Origin: Coprobacillaceae bacterium UN01-12pH3A
GTDB lineage: Bacteria > Bacillota_I > Bacilli_A > Erysipelotrichales > Coprobacillaceae
Direction of reading: 5' to 3'
Length of the DNA stretch: 64,000 nucleotides
NCBI GenBank assembly: GCA_027676805.1
Contig: JAQENU010000002.1
Location: 186,001 to 250,000 of the forward strand
Position 1 is the first letter of the stretch, and every line of letters begins with the position of its first letter. The notes under the pieces were generated by a model. It did no database searches, was not told where the DNA came from, and worked only from the letters and a program-made list of their open reading frames with translations. Below, in pieces: positions 1 through 8,815 of the stretch. The position numbers were made by a program, and so were the translations under genes.

Positions 1-244
1 AAACAAAACCTATGTCACAGCTGTTCATCTTTTCCATCGGTTCATTCGCAAAAGAAATCTCACCGACTCTCTCCCCAACGGGCTGTAGCTCCGGCTTTAA
101 GCAGCGCAAAAGAGTAGATTTCCCACTGCCGCTTGTCCCTATCACAAGTAAAAATTCTCCTTCTTTTATTTCAAAATGGAGGTCGGATAAGATAGGCAAT
201 GTTTCTTCCGGGTATTTAAATTGTAAATTTTCAACCTTTAACAT
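1..244 (-). CDS. ABC transporter ATP-binding protein, ECF type (3' end outside window)
   Basis: The first 81 codons of an ATPase that runs off the left edge. The N-terminus has the usual cassette start (MLKVENLQFKYP) and a clear Walker A motif, GTSGSGKST, at about residues 36-44. The Q-loop and signature are outside the window. The ATG at 244 overlaps the stop of the upstream membrane gene, so the two are translationally coupled. With a CbiQ/EcfT-like partner it is best read as the energy-coupling ATPase of a vitamin or metal importer. The substrate is not visible here. Confidence 0.85.
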   Translation of the reverse strand, partial: MLKVENLQFKYPEETLPILSDLHFEIKEGEFLLVIGTSGSGKSTLLRCLKPELQPVGERVGEISFANEPMEKMNSCDIGFV

Positions 245-245
245 T

Positions 246-1088
246 CTATCCCTCCTTCTTAAAACGAACAGGCAGAAGCATTAATAAAAGCATCATCGAA
301 TAACTCAGCAAACTCCACCAATCAAAAGCAATTGGTTTTATTTTGGGATAAAAATAATAATCAGAAAAATCCTTAAAATAGTACAGCAGCATCCAAAGAT
401 CAATCATAAAAATCAGAATGCTGAGTTTAAAATCATGTGAATTAAATTTAAATAGATGAAAGTGGGTTCGCTTACTTTGATAACCTCGGGCATTCATCGA
501 ATCCACCATCGTCAATGAGCTTTCAAATGCCCAGGTAATGCTGATAAGCAAAGCATCTAAGCCCTTCTTTAAAGGAGTTGCTTTAGAATATTTCTTTTGG
601 TAAAGAATGATGTCTTGTATCTGCTTTTTAAATTTAGGGATCAAACGAAAAACGATAGAGATCATTAAAGCCAATACTTTAAACGGCTTTGAGAATAAAT
701 ACACGATATGATCGCTCGTTAAAAAGGAATGAAATATAAAACTCCACCATAAAAGGCTCATGACCATGTTGGCAAAGACGATGCCATACATTAACGCTTC
801 CCAAGTATAAGGCGCACCAAAGAAATAAAATAAAACCGTCGCTCCTTTGGTCACAAATATGGGATTCATTAGAATAATCAATATATATAGAATAAAGGAA
901 TAGGCAAAAGAATGCCATTTCCACTGTTTAGATAAAATCAATAAGAATCCTGATACCACCAAAGAAAGAAACGTAATGATCGGATGAGGAATCAAGACTA
1001 ATAAAACAATCAGAGAAACAAAACATAAAAAGATGGGGAACGGATGATAGTAACGACGAAAATCAGCTAAATGAAAGGTCGCGTCCAT
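246..1088 (-). CDS. Energy-coupling factor transmembrane protein (EcfT/CbiQ family)
   Basis: A 280-residue multi-spanning protein with hydrophobic helices around residues 15-60, 75-125 and the C-terminus. A cytoplasmic stretch contains the family-type coupling segment SMNARGYQSKRTHF, matching the Ala-Arg-Gly signature of EcfT proteins. It would link the ATPase to a substrate-capture S component. The start at 1088 (MDATFHLADF) was chosen over a GTG/ATG 12 codons upstream because family members begin this way. It lies inside the 3' end of the DUF4430 gene, so expression is probably coupled. No S component is seen in the window; it may lie to the left. Confidence 0.8.
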   Translation of the reverse strand: MDATFHLADFRRYYHPFPIFLCFVSLIVLLVLIPHPIITFLSLVVSGFLLILSKQWKWHSFAYSFILYILIILMNPIFVTKGATVLFYFFGAPYTWEALMYGIVFANMVMSLLWWSFIFHSFLTSDHIVYLFSKPFKVLALMISIVFRLIPKFKKQIQDIILYQKKYSKATPLKKGLDALLISITWAFESSLTMVDSMNARGYQSKRTHFHLFKFNSHDFKLSILIFMIDLWMLLYYFKDFSDYYFYPKIKPIAFDWWSLLSYSMMLLLMLLPVRFKKEG

Positions 1089-1752
1089 TATCGCAAGTAT
1101 ACATCCATCTGATTGAATCCCCATCTTGCAGTGTTTTCTGACTGGCAGACTGATTGATAAAAGCCCCGTTCACTGAATACATCCAGCCGCTTAAATTTCC
1201 ACAGATATACTCCCCAATATTACCGATTTCAGAAACATAACCATTTCTTGCAACCAGCTTGATTCCACTTAACTGACAGGCACGTTCTAAAACACTTAGA
1301 ACACTCTCCCCTTCCTGAATCTCAACTTGAATCACAGGCAGGATATAACCGCTTGCGGGAATATAATCCTGATATCCCGGTTTTAGTTTTGACATATTAT
1401 TAAGAATCGTTGTACATTCGATTGAAATCGTAACTGTAAATATTGGATCTTCCTGTTCCACCACCGGTGGCGGTGTTGACTGCGGGGTATCCACTGACGG
1501 CGCTTCATTGCTTGCCGGCGGTGTTTCTTCAGCCGGCTCATTAGGCGTTTCACCTACTGGCGTTTCGGGCTCCTGTTCTTCTTCAACCGGCGGAATTTCT
1601 TCAACGGGTTCTTCTTTATTTTGTATCTCTTCCTTATCCAAAGGAAGTTCAGTATTTTGCTGCTCATTAGGTGTTGTCTCCGGTGTAACTTGCGGTTTTT
1701 GACAAGCCGTCAAACAGCACAGACAAATCACACATAGCCAAATTTTCTTCAT
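1063..1752 (-). CDS. DUF4430 domain lipoprotein, transcobalamin-like C-terminus
   Basis: A 229-residue exported protein. Residues 1-17 form a lipoprotein signal ending in the lipobox LTAC, so it should be anchored by Cys17 outside the membrane. Residues 20-100 are a Pro/Glu/Thr-rich linker of the wall-spanning kind. Residues about 105-229 match the DUF4430 domain pattern (VLERACQLSGI, GNIGEYICG, GWMYSVNG, LQDGDSIRWMYT), a fold related to the C-terminal domain of transcobalamin and intrinsic factor. It heads an operon with EcfT and an ATPase, suggesting ligand capture for an ECF importer. Cobalamin is a plausible but unproven substrate. Confidence 0.8.
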   Translation of the reverse strand: MKKIWLCVICLCCLTACQKPQVTPETTPNEQQNTELPLDKEEIQNKEEPVEEIPPVEEEQEPETPVGETPNEPAEETPPASNEAPSVDTPQSTPPPVVEQEDPIFTVTISIECTTILNNMSKLKPGYQDYIPASGYILPVIQVEIQEGESVLSVLERACQLSGIKLVARNGYVSEIGNIGEYICGNLSGWMYSVNGAFINQSASQKTLQDGDSIRWMYTCDNGRDLSFS

Positions 1753-1912
1753 ACCGTTCCTCCTTTTAATCTTTTAAAATTTTAACATAAAACATTCTCT
1801 AATCCTAGCTATAATTCGATAAGAAAGAATAAAAGCGTGATGATTTCACACATTTTTTACAAAACCTTACTTAAAAGAATCGCTATTATAATCATCAGGA
1901 AAGGAAAATGAG

Positions 1913-2623
1913 ATGATTAAAAAAGGAATTCAATATGGATGTGTATGTTGTGTTTTAGTAATGATGAGCATCGGTTGTTTACAGATCATCAAAAATAAAA
2001 CAGTAATTAAAAGCGTGATCGATCAGACGGAAACGGCTTCATTAGACCCCGTAATCTATAAAACGGTAGTCTGTTTAGATGCCGGACATGGCGGTGATGA
2101 CGTCGGTGCGGAAAGTAATGGGCGCTATGAAAAAGATGATGATTTAGACATCACTTTAGCTGTCAAAAAAGAATTGGAAAGCTTAGGCATTGAGGTGATC
2201 TTGACTCGCTTAGACGATTCAAGTATAGATAATGCCCCTAGAGCTGAATATGCCAATCTTTATGAAGCGGCAGTTTTAGTTTCCATTCACCGAAATTATT
2301 ATGAAGGAGCTGAGGCAGTTGATGGTATTGAAGCATGGATCAACAGCCAGTTTTTACAAGTTGATGAAGCCTTAGCCACCGCTATTTTAGAAGAGATCGA
2401 AAAGGCAGTTCCGCAAAGTACAATTCGAGGAATAAAGGGCGGAACAATGGATGGCGAGGGAAATTATACGATCAACCGTGTTGCCCAAATGCCAAGCTGT
2501 ATATTAGAATTGGGATTCGTCAGCAGCAGCTATGATAATTATTTGCTGGATACTTATTTTAATGACTACACCAAAGCTATTGCCAAAGGGATCTATGCCT
2601 ATACTAAAACTTTGAATATATAA
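1913..2623 (+). CDS. N-acetylmuramoyl-L-alanine amidase (Amidase_3 family)
   Basis: A 236-residue peptidoglycan amidase with an N-terminal membrane anchor or uncleaved signal (residues 5-25). The catalytic domain starts at about residue 50: DAGHGG supplies the first zinc ligand, the Glu in NGRYEKDDD the second, SIHRN the third, and ILELGF holds the catalytic Glu. The usual SIHAN or SIHNN is SIHRN here. It has no cell-wall-binding repeats, so it is likely a membrane-tethered hydrolase used in wall remodelling or cell separation. It is a single gene, divergent from the DUF4430 operon, ended by the hairpin at 2622-2654. Confidence 0.9.
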   Translation: MIKKGIQYGCVCCVLVMMSIGCLQIIKNKTVIKSVIDQTETASLDPVIYKTVVCLDAGHGGDDVGAESNGRYEKDDDLDITLAVKKELESLGIEVILTRLDDSSIDNAPRAEYANLYEAAVLVSIHRNYYEGAEAVDGIEAWINSQFLQVDEALATAILEEIEKAVPQSTIRGIKGGTMDGEGNYTINRVAQMPSCILELGFVSSSYDNYLLDTYFNDYTKAIAKGIYAYTKTLNI

Positions 2624-2654
2624 AAAGGATTGAACAAAAATTCAATCCCTTTTT
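2622..2654. terminator. Bidirectional intrinsic terminator
   Basis: An inverted repeat, AAAGGATTGAA / TTCAATCC(C)TTT, with an A-rich 6-nt loop and A/T runs on both sides. It sits between the convergent amidase and superoxide reductase genes and can serve both. Confidence 0.85.
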
Positions 2655-2657
2655 AGA

Positions 2658-3029
2658 CTATAAATCTTTTTTCCATAAACCATGCAGATTGCAGTATTCA
2701 TAAACAGCTACCGGTTTAGCGCCATTTAAGCAAAAGCTTGCTTTTGGTTCATCATGATCTGTTAAGTAGTGGATGCTGTGTCCTTTATCTGTTTCTAAAA
2801 CAACCCATTCAATTAAATGTTCAGCTGTCATTGGATGTAATGTTGATCCTACCAATACATCTACACGATCTTCTTTAACTTCTACGATCGGTACATGTTT
2901 TTCTGTTGCCGCATCTGTTGTATTTGGGATTAATTCTTTCATCGGTTCACCACAGCAAAATACGGGAACCCCATGATCACTTACCTTAACGATAACATTT
3001 TTACAATGGTTACAAATATAAAATTTCAT
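2658..3029 (-). CDS. dfx: Desulfoferrodoxin / superoxide reductase
   Basis: A 123-residue two-domain iron protein that reduces superoxide to peroxide in anaerobes. The N-terminal desulforedoxin-like centre has its four cysteines (Cys6, Cys9, Cys25, Cys26). The C-terminal active-site iron has its ligands: His45 in EKHVP, His65 and His71 in LHPMTAEH, and Cys113 and His116 in YCNLHGLW. The start at 3029 was chosen because AAGGAGG lies just upstream; a longer frame upstream has no family support. It is the clearest sign that the host is an oxygen-sensitive anaerobe. Confidence 0.93.
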   Translation of the reverse strand: MKFYICNHCKNVIVKVSDHGVPVFCCGEPMKELIPNTTDAATEKHVPIVEVKEDRVDVLVGSTLHPMTAEHLIEWVVLETDKGHSIHYLTDHDEPKASFCLNGAKPVAVYEYCNLHGLWKKDL

Positions 3030-3096
3030 ATATGAATTCCTCCTTGATTTCATTATAGATGATTCATTCATTATTTACGAATGATTTGCTTAAAAT

Positions 3097-3135
3097 AAAA
3101 AGACCACTATTAGTATAGCTAACAGCGCTCTTTTT
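3097..3135 (-). terminator. Probable terminator downstream of the ABC-F gene or upstream of dfx
   Basis: An imperfect inverted repeat with AAAAAGA and TCTTTTT outer arms and a TATTAG/CTAACA inner part. Its position just 3' of the ABC-F stop and its flanking A/T runs suggest a terminator. The mismatched middle lowers confidence. Confidence 0.45.
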
Positions 3136-3139
3136 ATGA

Positions 3140-4735
3140 CTAAATATTTTTAACGTATTCTAAATATTCATCGAATGTTCCTAAGCGGTCAATCACACCG
3201 TCTGAGGTAATTTCAATAACACGATTCGCAATTGTTTGTGTGAACTGATGATCGTGAGAAACGAATAAAACATTTTCTTTAAAATTAATTAAACCTTCAT
3301 TGACTGCCTGAATAGATTCCAAATCTAAATGGTTCGTCGGTTCATCTAAGATTAATACATTGGCATTGCTCATCATCATTTTCGCTAGCATACAACGTAC
3401 CTTTTCCCCTCCGGATAAGACAGAAGCTTTTTTCAAGGCTTCCTCTCCGGAAAACAACATACGTCCCAGCCATCCGCGCAGATCCTGATCGTATTCATTT
3501 TTCTTTGAGAATTGACGAAGCCAGTCGATCAGCGTCAAATCACATCCATCGAAATATTCTGAATTATCTTTTGGAAAATAAGCCTGAGATGTCGTTACTC
3601 CCCATGTATAAGTTCCCGCGTCAGGCTCCATCTCACCCATAATAATTTTAAACAACGTTGTGTTGGCAAGCTCATCACTTCCGACAAAAGCGATCTTATC
3701 TTTAGGATTCACGGTAAAAGAAACATTATTCAAGACTTTTCTTTCTCCGATTGTTTTAGAAATGCCTTCAACACGCAGAACGATATTTCCTACTTCACGT
3801 TCAGGACTAAACCCAACAAACGGATAACGTCTCAATGACGGTTTAATATCCACTACCTCTAAATTATCCAGCAGTTTTTTACGTGATGTTGCCTGTTTTG
3901 CCTTTGAGGCATTAGCAGAGAAACGTGCGATAAATTCTTCTAATTCTTTTCTTTTTGCATCTGCCTTCTTATTGATTTCCTTTGCCTGTGCCAGCATCAT
4001 CTGTGAGTATTCATACCAGAAATCATAGTTTCCTACATAAAGCTGAACTTTATGATAATCAATATCGGCAATATGAGTACAAACCTTATTTAAGAAATAA
4101 CGGTCATGGGATACAACAATGACTGTATTTTCAAAGTTTAATAAAAAGTTTTCTAACCATGCCACCGATTTAATATCCAAGTGGTTGGTCGGTTCATCCA
4201 ATAATAGAATATCAGGATTTCCAAATAACGCCTGAGCCAGTAACACCTTTACTTTTTGGCTTCCGTCTAATTCCGCCATTTTTACATAGTGGAGTTCACT
4301 TGGCACCCCTAATCCGTTTAATAAGATTTCAGCATCACTTTCTGCATTCCATCCATCTAAATCCATGAAATCCGCTTCTAATTCTGCCAACTTTAATCCA
4401 TCTTCATCATTAAAGTCTTCTTTTGCATATAAAACTTCTTTTGCTTGTTTAATATCATATAACGCTTTATTTCCCATAATCACAGTGCTGACCGCATCAA
4501 AGTCATCATAGGCAAAGTGATCCTGTTTTAATACAGAAAGACGCTGTCCCGGAGTCATCGTCACATCCCCTTTATTAGGTTCGATTTCTCCTGATAAGAT
4601 CTTTAAGAACGTAGATTTCCCGGCACCATTGGCACCGATAATCCCATAACAGTTTCCTTCAGTAAATTTAACATTAACATTTTCAAATAAAACTCGACCG
4701 CCATAAGACAGCGAGACATTTTGTGCAGCTATCAT
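3140..4735 (-). CDS. ABC-F family ATP-binding protein (ribosome-associated type)
   Basis: A 531-residue soluble protein with two ATP-binding cassettes and no membrane domain. Cassette 1 has Walker A GANGAGKST and Walker B LLLDEPTNHLD. Cassette 2 has a degenerate Walker A region (VGSDELANTT), signature LSGGEKVR and Walker B LILDEPTNHLD. The charged linker at about 240-320 (KEINKKADAKRKELEEF) is the ABC-F P-site tRNA interaction motif region. It resembles the YbiT-like housekeeping branch more than known resistance factors. The ATG at 4735 follows AAGGAG at proper spacing; a GTG three codons upstream is less likely. The altered second Walker A is worth noting. Confidence 0.85.
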   Translation of the reverse strand: MIAAQNVSLSYGGRVLFENVNVKFTEGNCYGIIGANGAGKSTFLKILSGEIEPNKGDVTMTPGQRLSVLKQDHFAYDDFDAVSTVIMGNKALYDIKQAKEVLYAKEDFNDEDGLKLAELEADFMDLDGWNAESDAEILLNGLGVPSELHYVKMAELDGSQKVKVLLAQALFGNPDILLLDEPTNHLDIKSVAWLENFLLNFENTVIVVSHDRYFLNKVCTHIADIDYHKVQLYVGNYDFWYEYSQMMLAQAKEINKKADAKRKELEEFIARFSANASKAKQATSRKKLLDNLEVVDIKPSLRRYPFVGFSPEREVGNIVLRVEGISKTIGERKVLNNVSFTVNPKDKIAFVGSDELANTTLFKIIMGEMEPDAGTYTWGVTTSQAYFPKDNSEYFDGCDLTLIDWLRQFSKKNEYDQDLRGWLGRMLFSGEEALKKASVLSGGEKVRCMLAKMMMSNANVLILDEPTNHLDLESIQAVNEGLINFKENVLFVSHDHQFTQTIANRVIEITSDGVIDRLGTFDEYLEYVKNI

Positions 4736-4802
4736 TTTCTTCACTCCTTATTCACAAGTAGCTTTATTATGCCATTTTTTTGCGATGATTTCAACAAAAA
4801 TT

Positions 4803-4827
4803 AAAGAAGTGGTTATCCCACTCCTTT
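4803..4827 (-). terminator. Intrinsic terminator overlapping the stop of the P-type-ATPase-like gene
   Basis: A stem of AAAG-AGTGG / CCACT-CTTT type with a 4-nt loop, followed on the minus strand by a T-rich run. It includes the last codons of the gene at 4813. Confidence 0.55.
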
Positions 4828-6546
4828 ATCTAGCATATGTTTCATTACGACTAAGATCATAAAAGCTAAAAGCACATTGGCAATCAACGCTCCTACAAAA
4901 GAGAAGAAGTTGATATAAAATAGTAGGACGGTAATGATTTTAACCCCATAGCTAATGTACTTAAAATAAACCCATTGCTTATCAAAGTCTTTAATATAGC
5001 GAAAGAATCTAATTAATGATTCTTTATTGTGATAGATGATATCACATTCCTGACGTATTGTTTCATCTAAATAATTTCCACGATTAAACTTAATTCCACT
5101 GGCTTCTATGTCTAAAGATTCATTGATGGTTTCTGTCTTTTGTTTTCTCAGCCATTCCACCAGCTTACTCAAACTGTTTTCATCTTTTAATAAAACACGC
5201 TGTCCCATTGCTTCAATCATCGCATTATCATAAACATAGGGACTAAGCAAAGATAAAGCAAATGGATAACAAGTAGTGATCATGACTAATCCGGTAATGG
5301 ATAAATGCGTATTTTTCATAAAGAGTCCGGCAATCACCAGCACGGCTCCAATCGCTAACATAGAATATGTGAAATAAAGATAATTATTTTTCTCACGAGT
5401 TTCCAAATACCCCTTTTCTACCAAACGCTTTGGACTCCAGTCATAGATCTGATTAAACTGTGTTTCCGGATAGGTTTTGACAATCTTAATTGAGAGCTGA
5501 CCTTCGACCACCTGATCTCCGGCATCAATCTTATCCCCAGCTTTTAATTCAGCCAGTTCTGTTTCACCGTTCATTAATAAGCGATCGACCTTTGCTTCCC
5601 CATCCACAACAATTCCTTCAAAGTATGAAAGATTTCTTTCTTCTAAAATCAATATATCTTCATGCTCTACTTCTTCAACTTGTTTTTCCTCAATCTCATC
5701 ATCTACCTTTATTTTGACAATGCGAATTAGGTTATCCACATTGCTTACCAATAAATTAATGATTTGTCTTTCGAAACTATTGAATGCCATTTGCAAATAT
5801 TGGAATACAAACAATGCAATAGCGGCATCTAATGGACGATTAAACAACAGTAATAAGAATGCCCCTAATAAAATCAGATTGTTTGCATTTAAGTAATCTT
5901 TCGATTTTATCAATTCAACTGCATTGATTACTAATCGAACTGATAATAAACCACACATGACAATTCCACTGAATAAGGTAACAATTGTCGGCTCCTGACG
6001 TGTCACAATATATAAAGAAAAACTAAATAACAGCAGTGCCACATAAAGATAGCGATACATCAAACGATAATCAAAAGTCTGTTCCTTTATGTAGTTTTCT
6101 GTAATCTCAATGTTTTCTCCAAAAGCATCGATCACGTGTCTGAGTTTTGTATAAATAAACGGATCATTCGTCTCCAAAGTCAAAATCTTTTGATTATGGT
6201 CAAACTTAGCTTCTCTGATCTGCGGATCGTTGAGTAAATAAGAAGTCAAGAAAACTGCATTTTCTGAACTCTTTAAATCAGAAAATAAAAAGATGCGTTT
6301 TTCAAAAGGCTTCTCACTCTTATCATTGCTTTTCTTTCTTTCGATCGCTTTAATATTTAATCGCAATTCTTCAATGGCTTCGGCTAATAGACTCATGTAA
6401 TCTTTGCTGTCTGTTTCGATATGCAGATCATGAGTTGATTCTTTATATTCAATTTTACTGATATGCTCATTTGTTTCTAATTGTTGGATAAGATTGTCAA
6501 TAACTCCATTATTGATTTCTCCAACGAGATGGATTTTTTTCATCAT
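4813..6546 (-). CDS. P1B-type ATPase-like membrane protein lacking the phosphorylation and nucleotide domains
   Basis: A 577-residue protein laid out like a heavy-metal P-type ATPase but without its catalytic half. Residues 1-70 and 83-150 resemble two ferredoxin-like HMA modules without CxxC metal sites. Helices follow at about 163-258. Residues 293-358 match the actuator domain, with NGET at 326-329 where active pumps have TGES. CYPFA at 426-430 stands where the CPC metal site lies, and QRVLLKDENSLSKL corresponds to the linker before the phosphorylation loop. The DKTGT loop and all of the N and P domains (about 250 residues) are replaced by about 65 residues before two final helices. The frame is intact. 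Transport is unlikely; function unknown. The start is the ATG pair after GAGGTG. Confidence 0.7.
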   Translation of the reverse strand: MMKKIHLVGEINNGVIDNLIQQLETNEHISKIEYKESTHDLHIETDSKDYMSLLAEAIEELRLNIKAIERKKSNDKSEKPFEKRIFLFSDLKSSENAVFLTSYLLNDPQIREAKFDHNQKILTLETNDPFIYTKLRHVIDAFGENIEITENYIKEQTFDYRLMYRYLYVALLLFSFSLYIVTRQEPTIVTLFSGIVMCGLLSVRLVINAVELIKSKDYLNANNLILLGAFLLLLFNRPLDAAIALFVFQYLQMAFNSFERQIINLLVSNVDNLIRIVKIKVDDEIEEKQVEEVEHEDILILEERNLSYFEGIVVDGEAKVDRLLMNGETELAELKAGDKIDAGDQVVEGQLSIKIVKTYPETQFNQIYDWSPKRLVEKGYLETREKNNYLYFTYSMLAIGAVLVIAGLFMKNTHLSITGLVMITTCYPFALSLLSPYVYDNAMIEAMGQRVLLKDENSLSKLVEWLRKQKTETINESLDIEASGIKFNRGNYLDETIRQECDIIYHNKESLIRFFRYIKDFDKQWVYFKYISYGVKIITVLLFYINFFSFVGALIANVLLAFMILVVMKHMLDKGVG

Positions 6547-6690
6547 TTTTCTGATCACCTCTTCTTTAAAGTATATAAGAATTTTCATAATTCGCAACCT
6601 TTTTTCGTATTATACAAAAAAATGAATGCCTGTATACAGCATAAAAGCTGCGTTTTAATCGTGTTTTATTATGCTTATCATAAATATATT

Positions 6691-7299
6691 TTAGTATTTC
6701 AATGAAGCTGAGGCATATAAAAAATCAAAGCTATGTTCCGGAGCAGATAAGCCCTTTTCAATAAAATCCGCTAGAGCCTTCATTTTATTAAGCTGCTGTA
6801 ATAATGTCCAATGAAAAATACCGGGATCCAGCAAGTACGTAAAAACTGATAGGATAATCTCTGCATATTCCTGCGGATAACTACAGCTGAACAATCCTTC
6901 ATCTATCCCCTGTTCAATCAGACTGCTGACAATCGGTGATAATGCTTCTGTAATCTTGGCTAAAGACTTCTGATGAATTGCTGCATTTTGCGGTGCATGT
7001 AAACATTCATCTAAAGCACTTACCCTCGTAAGTGAACGATATTTTTCTATTAATAAAGCTAACCGCTTTAATGCATTTCCTGAATCTTCACGAATAAATG
7101 CTTCACATTCTCTAATAATGTTCTGGTATTGTCTTTCCACTAAAGCATCTAATACTTCTTCTTTTGAACGAAAGTAATAATACATGCCTCCTTTAGCGAT
7201 TCCTGCCTTTTTAGCGATTTCACTGACAGAAGCAGCTCCTCCTCTGCCTTCTTCAAACAGTGCCTGCAAAGCATCCAGTATCTTTTCTTTCTTATCCAT
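6691..7299 (-). CDS. TetR family transcriptional repressor
   Basis: A 202-residue regulator. The N-terminal HTH is canonical (ASVSEIAKKAGIAKGGMYYYFRSKEEVLDAL, about residues 22-52). The C-terminal ligand domain is helical and not assignable. It is divergent from the hydrolase gene, and the shared 114-bp gap holds two copies of a 15-bp palindrome that overlap the promoters of both genes. It very probably represses itself and the hydrolase and responds to a small molecule, perhaps a substrate of the hydrolase. Confidence 0.9.
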   Translation of the reverse strand: MDKKEKILDALQALFEEGRGGAASVSEIAKKAGIAKGGMYYYFRSKEEVLDALVERQYQNIIRECEAFIREDSGNALKRLALLIEKYRSLTRVSALDECLHAPQNAAIHQKSLAKITEALSPIVSSLIEQGIDEGLFSCSYPQEYAEIILSVFTYLLDPGIFHWTLLQQLNKMKALADFIEKGLSAPEHSFDFLYASASLKY

Positions 7300-7340
7300 G
7301 ATGATCCCTCCATAATTTTATTATAGCATATTTGTCAATG

Positions 7341-7391
7341 TTGACCAATGGTCAAAACCATGCTACAATTTGATTGTTGACCAATGGTCAA
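7341..7391. promoter_or_regulatory. Divergent promoter with two TetR operators
   Basis: Two identical copies of the perfect palindrome TTGACCAATGGTCAA lie at 7341-7355 and 7377-7391, 36 bp apart. The first begins with the -35 box TTGACC, followed 17 bp later by TACAAT at 7364-7369, a good sigma-A promoter for the hydrolase. The second covers the expected start site. On the other strand TTGGTC and TATAAT, also spaced 17 bp, can serve the TetR gene. Binding should shut off both directions. Confidence 0.85.
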
Positions 7392-7413
7392 AAATAGAAA
7401 GGAGAATTTGTCT

Positions 7414-8580
7414 ATGAGCTTTATAGTATTTATTATCTCTGTTTTAATCTGTATCGTTACCATCCTCTATCTATTATCACGCCTGATTTATGCTGGTATT
7501 AAAAAACGAAAGCCGCTAAGAATGAAAAAAGCGTTTATCCTTTGTATAGGTTCTTTATCGATAGGACTGGGCAGCATTATTACAAGTCAATGGATCGCTT
7601 CAACACCTAAAATTCGTGATGAAAACAATAAAATAATAGAAGGCAGCATCAGTGAATTATCTGAAATTAAGCTTAACGGCAGAAAAGAATGGATCAGCAT
7701 TCGCGGACAAAAAACTGATGCCCCCATTCTCTTATTTTTAGCGGGTGGTCCCGGCGGTTCACAAATGGCAGCAGTTCGGCATGATTTAGCCGAGCTGGAA
7801 AAGCACTTTATCGTTGTTAACTGGGATCAACCAGGTGCCGGTAAATCTTATTCTGCCACTCCTGCTTCAAAAGAAACTTATATTGAAGATGGCATTGCTT
7901 TAACTCATTATTTATGTGATCGTTTCAACCAAAGTAAGATTTATCTTGTCGGAGAATCTTGGGGAAGTGCTTTAGGCATCTTTATGATTGATCAGGCACC
8001 TGAGTTATACCATGCGTTTATCGGGACTGGACAAATGATAGACTTTGAAGCAACTGAAATAGCGGATTATCATAAAGCATTGGCATTAGCGAAAGAAAAG
8101 GAAGATTTTAATAAAATAAAAAAACTGGAGGCAAACGGCTTACCTCCATATTATGGAAATGATGTCACAATGAAAAGCGCAGAATACCTACAATATCTTT
8201 CCGATGAAATGCTTAAAAATCCAGAGATTCACAATAACGGCTATCATACTTTCCGAGATTTATTTTCCAGCGAATACGGAATTTTAGATAAAATAAACTA
8301 TCTAAGAGGAATTCTATATACATTTAATGCAATCTATCCTCAGCTCTATGACATCGATCTAAAAAAAGAGTATGCTGAGTTAAATGTCCCTGTCTACTTT
8401 TTCATCGGTCGTCATGATCTTAATGCCCCAACGGATTTAGTAGAAGAATACTATCAATTATTAAAGGCTCCAAGTAAACAGATCATTTGGTTTGATCACT
8501 CCGGTCACAGTCCTTGGATCAATGAATCGGAACGTTTTATCACAGAGCTAGTGGAAATTAAAAACAAGCTGACTCAATAA
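7414..8580 (+). CDS. Membrane-anchored alpha/beta hydrolase, proline iminopeptidase-like (S33)
   Basis: A 388-residue protein with two N-terminal hydrophobic segments (about 1-28 and 40-62), then an alpha/beta-hydrolase domain. Family marks are the oxyanion motif LAGGPGGS, the nucleophile elbow GESWGS, the acid Asp in GRHDLNAP and the catalytic His in DHSGHSPW. The closest match is the prolyl aminopeptidase group, but the substrate cannot be read. The start at 7414 follows GAAAGGAG; the in-frame ATG 10 codons upstream lies inside the operator. It is regulated by the divergent TetR gene. Confidence 0.85.
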   Translation: MSFIVFIISVLICIVTILYLLSRLIYAGIKKRKPLRMKKAFILCIGSLSIGLGSIITSQWIASTPKIRDENNKIIEGSISELSEIKLNGRKEWISIRGQKTDAPILLFLAGGPGGSQMAAVRHDLAELEKHFIVVNWDQPGAGKSYSATPASKETYIEDGIALTHYLCDRFNQSKIYLVGESWGSALGIFMIDQAPELYHAFIGTGQMIDFEATEIADYHKALALAKEKEDFNKIKKLEANGLPPYYGNDVTMKSAEYLQYLSDEMLKNPEIHNNGYHTFRDLFSSEYGILDKINYLRGILYTFNAIYPQLYDIDLKKEYAELNVPVYFFIGRHDLNAPTDLVEEYYQLLKAPSKQIIWFDHSGHSPWINESERFITELVEIKNKLTQ

Positions 8581-8804
8581 TAGCGGGAACGTTTCAACTG
8601 AAAATACTCATCAAACTTCTCTTTTGAACAGGATAAAGCATATTCTTTTCCGTAAATTTTATACTGATCTTTATGCAGGAAATGCTTTCTGATTGTACAG
8701 GGATAAATCTTACCACATTCAAATAAGCTTTGTTCCTCCTTTCCAATAGTCAGTGTTAAATTTCTTTTACAGATACATTCACAGCGTCTTCCTTCATTTG
8801 CCAT
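8574..8804 (-). CDS. Small Cys-containing protein of unknown function
   Basis: A 76-residue protein starting MANEGRRCEC after AAGGAG. It has a CECIC motif at 8-12, Cys42 and Cys48, and Cys62, and a basic C-terminus. The stop overlaps the convergent hydrolase stop by a few bases. It follows the MFS gene at 8816 closely and is probably co-transcribed with it. I do not recognise the family. The cysteine pattern could bind metal, but nothing proves it. Confidence 0.6.
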   Translation of the reverse strand: MANEGRRCECICKRNLTLTIGKEEQSLFECGKIYPCTIRKHFLHKDQYKIYGKEYALSCSKEKFDEYFQLKRSRYY

Positions 8805-8815
8805 AACTCTTCTCC

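Noticed and set aside
12..284. Plus-strand 90-codon frame at the left edge
   Set aside because: It lies opposite a clear ABC ATPase start with Walker A on the minus strand; it is a shadow frame.
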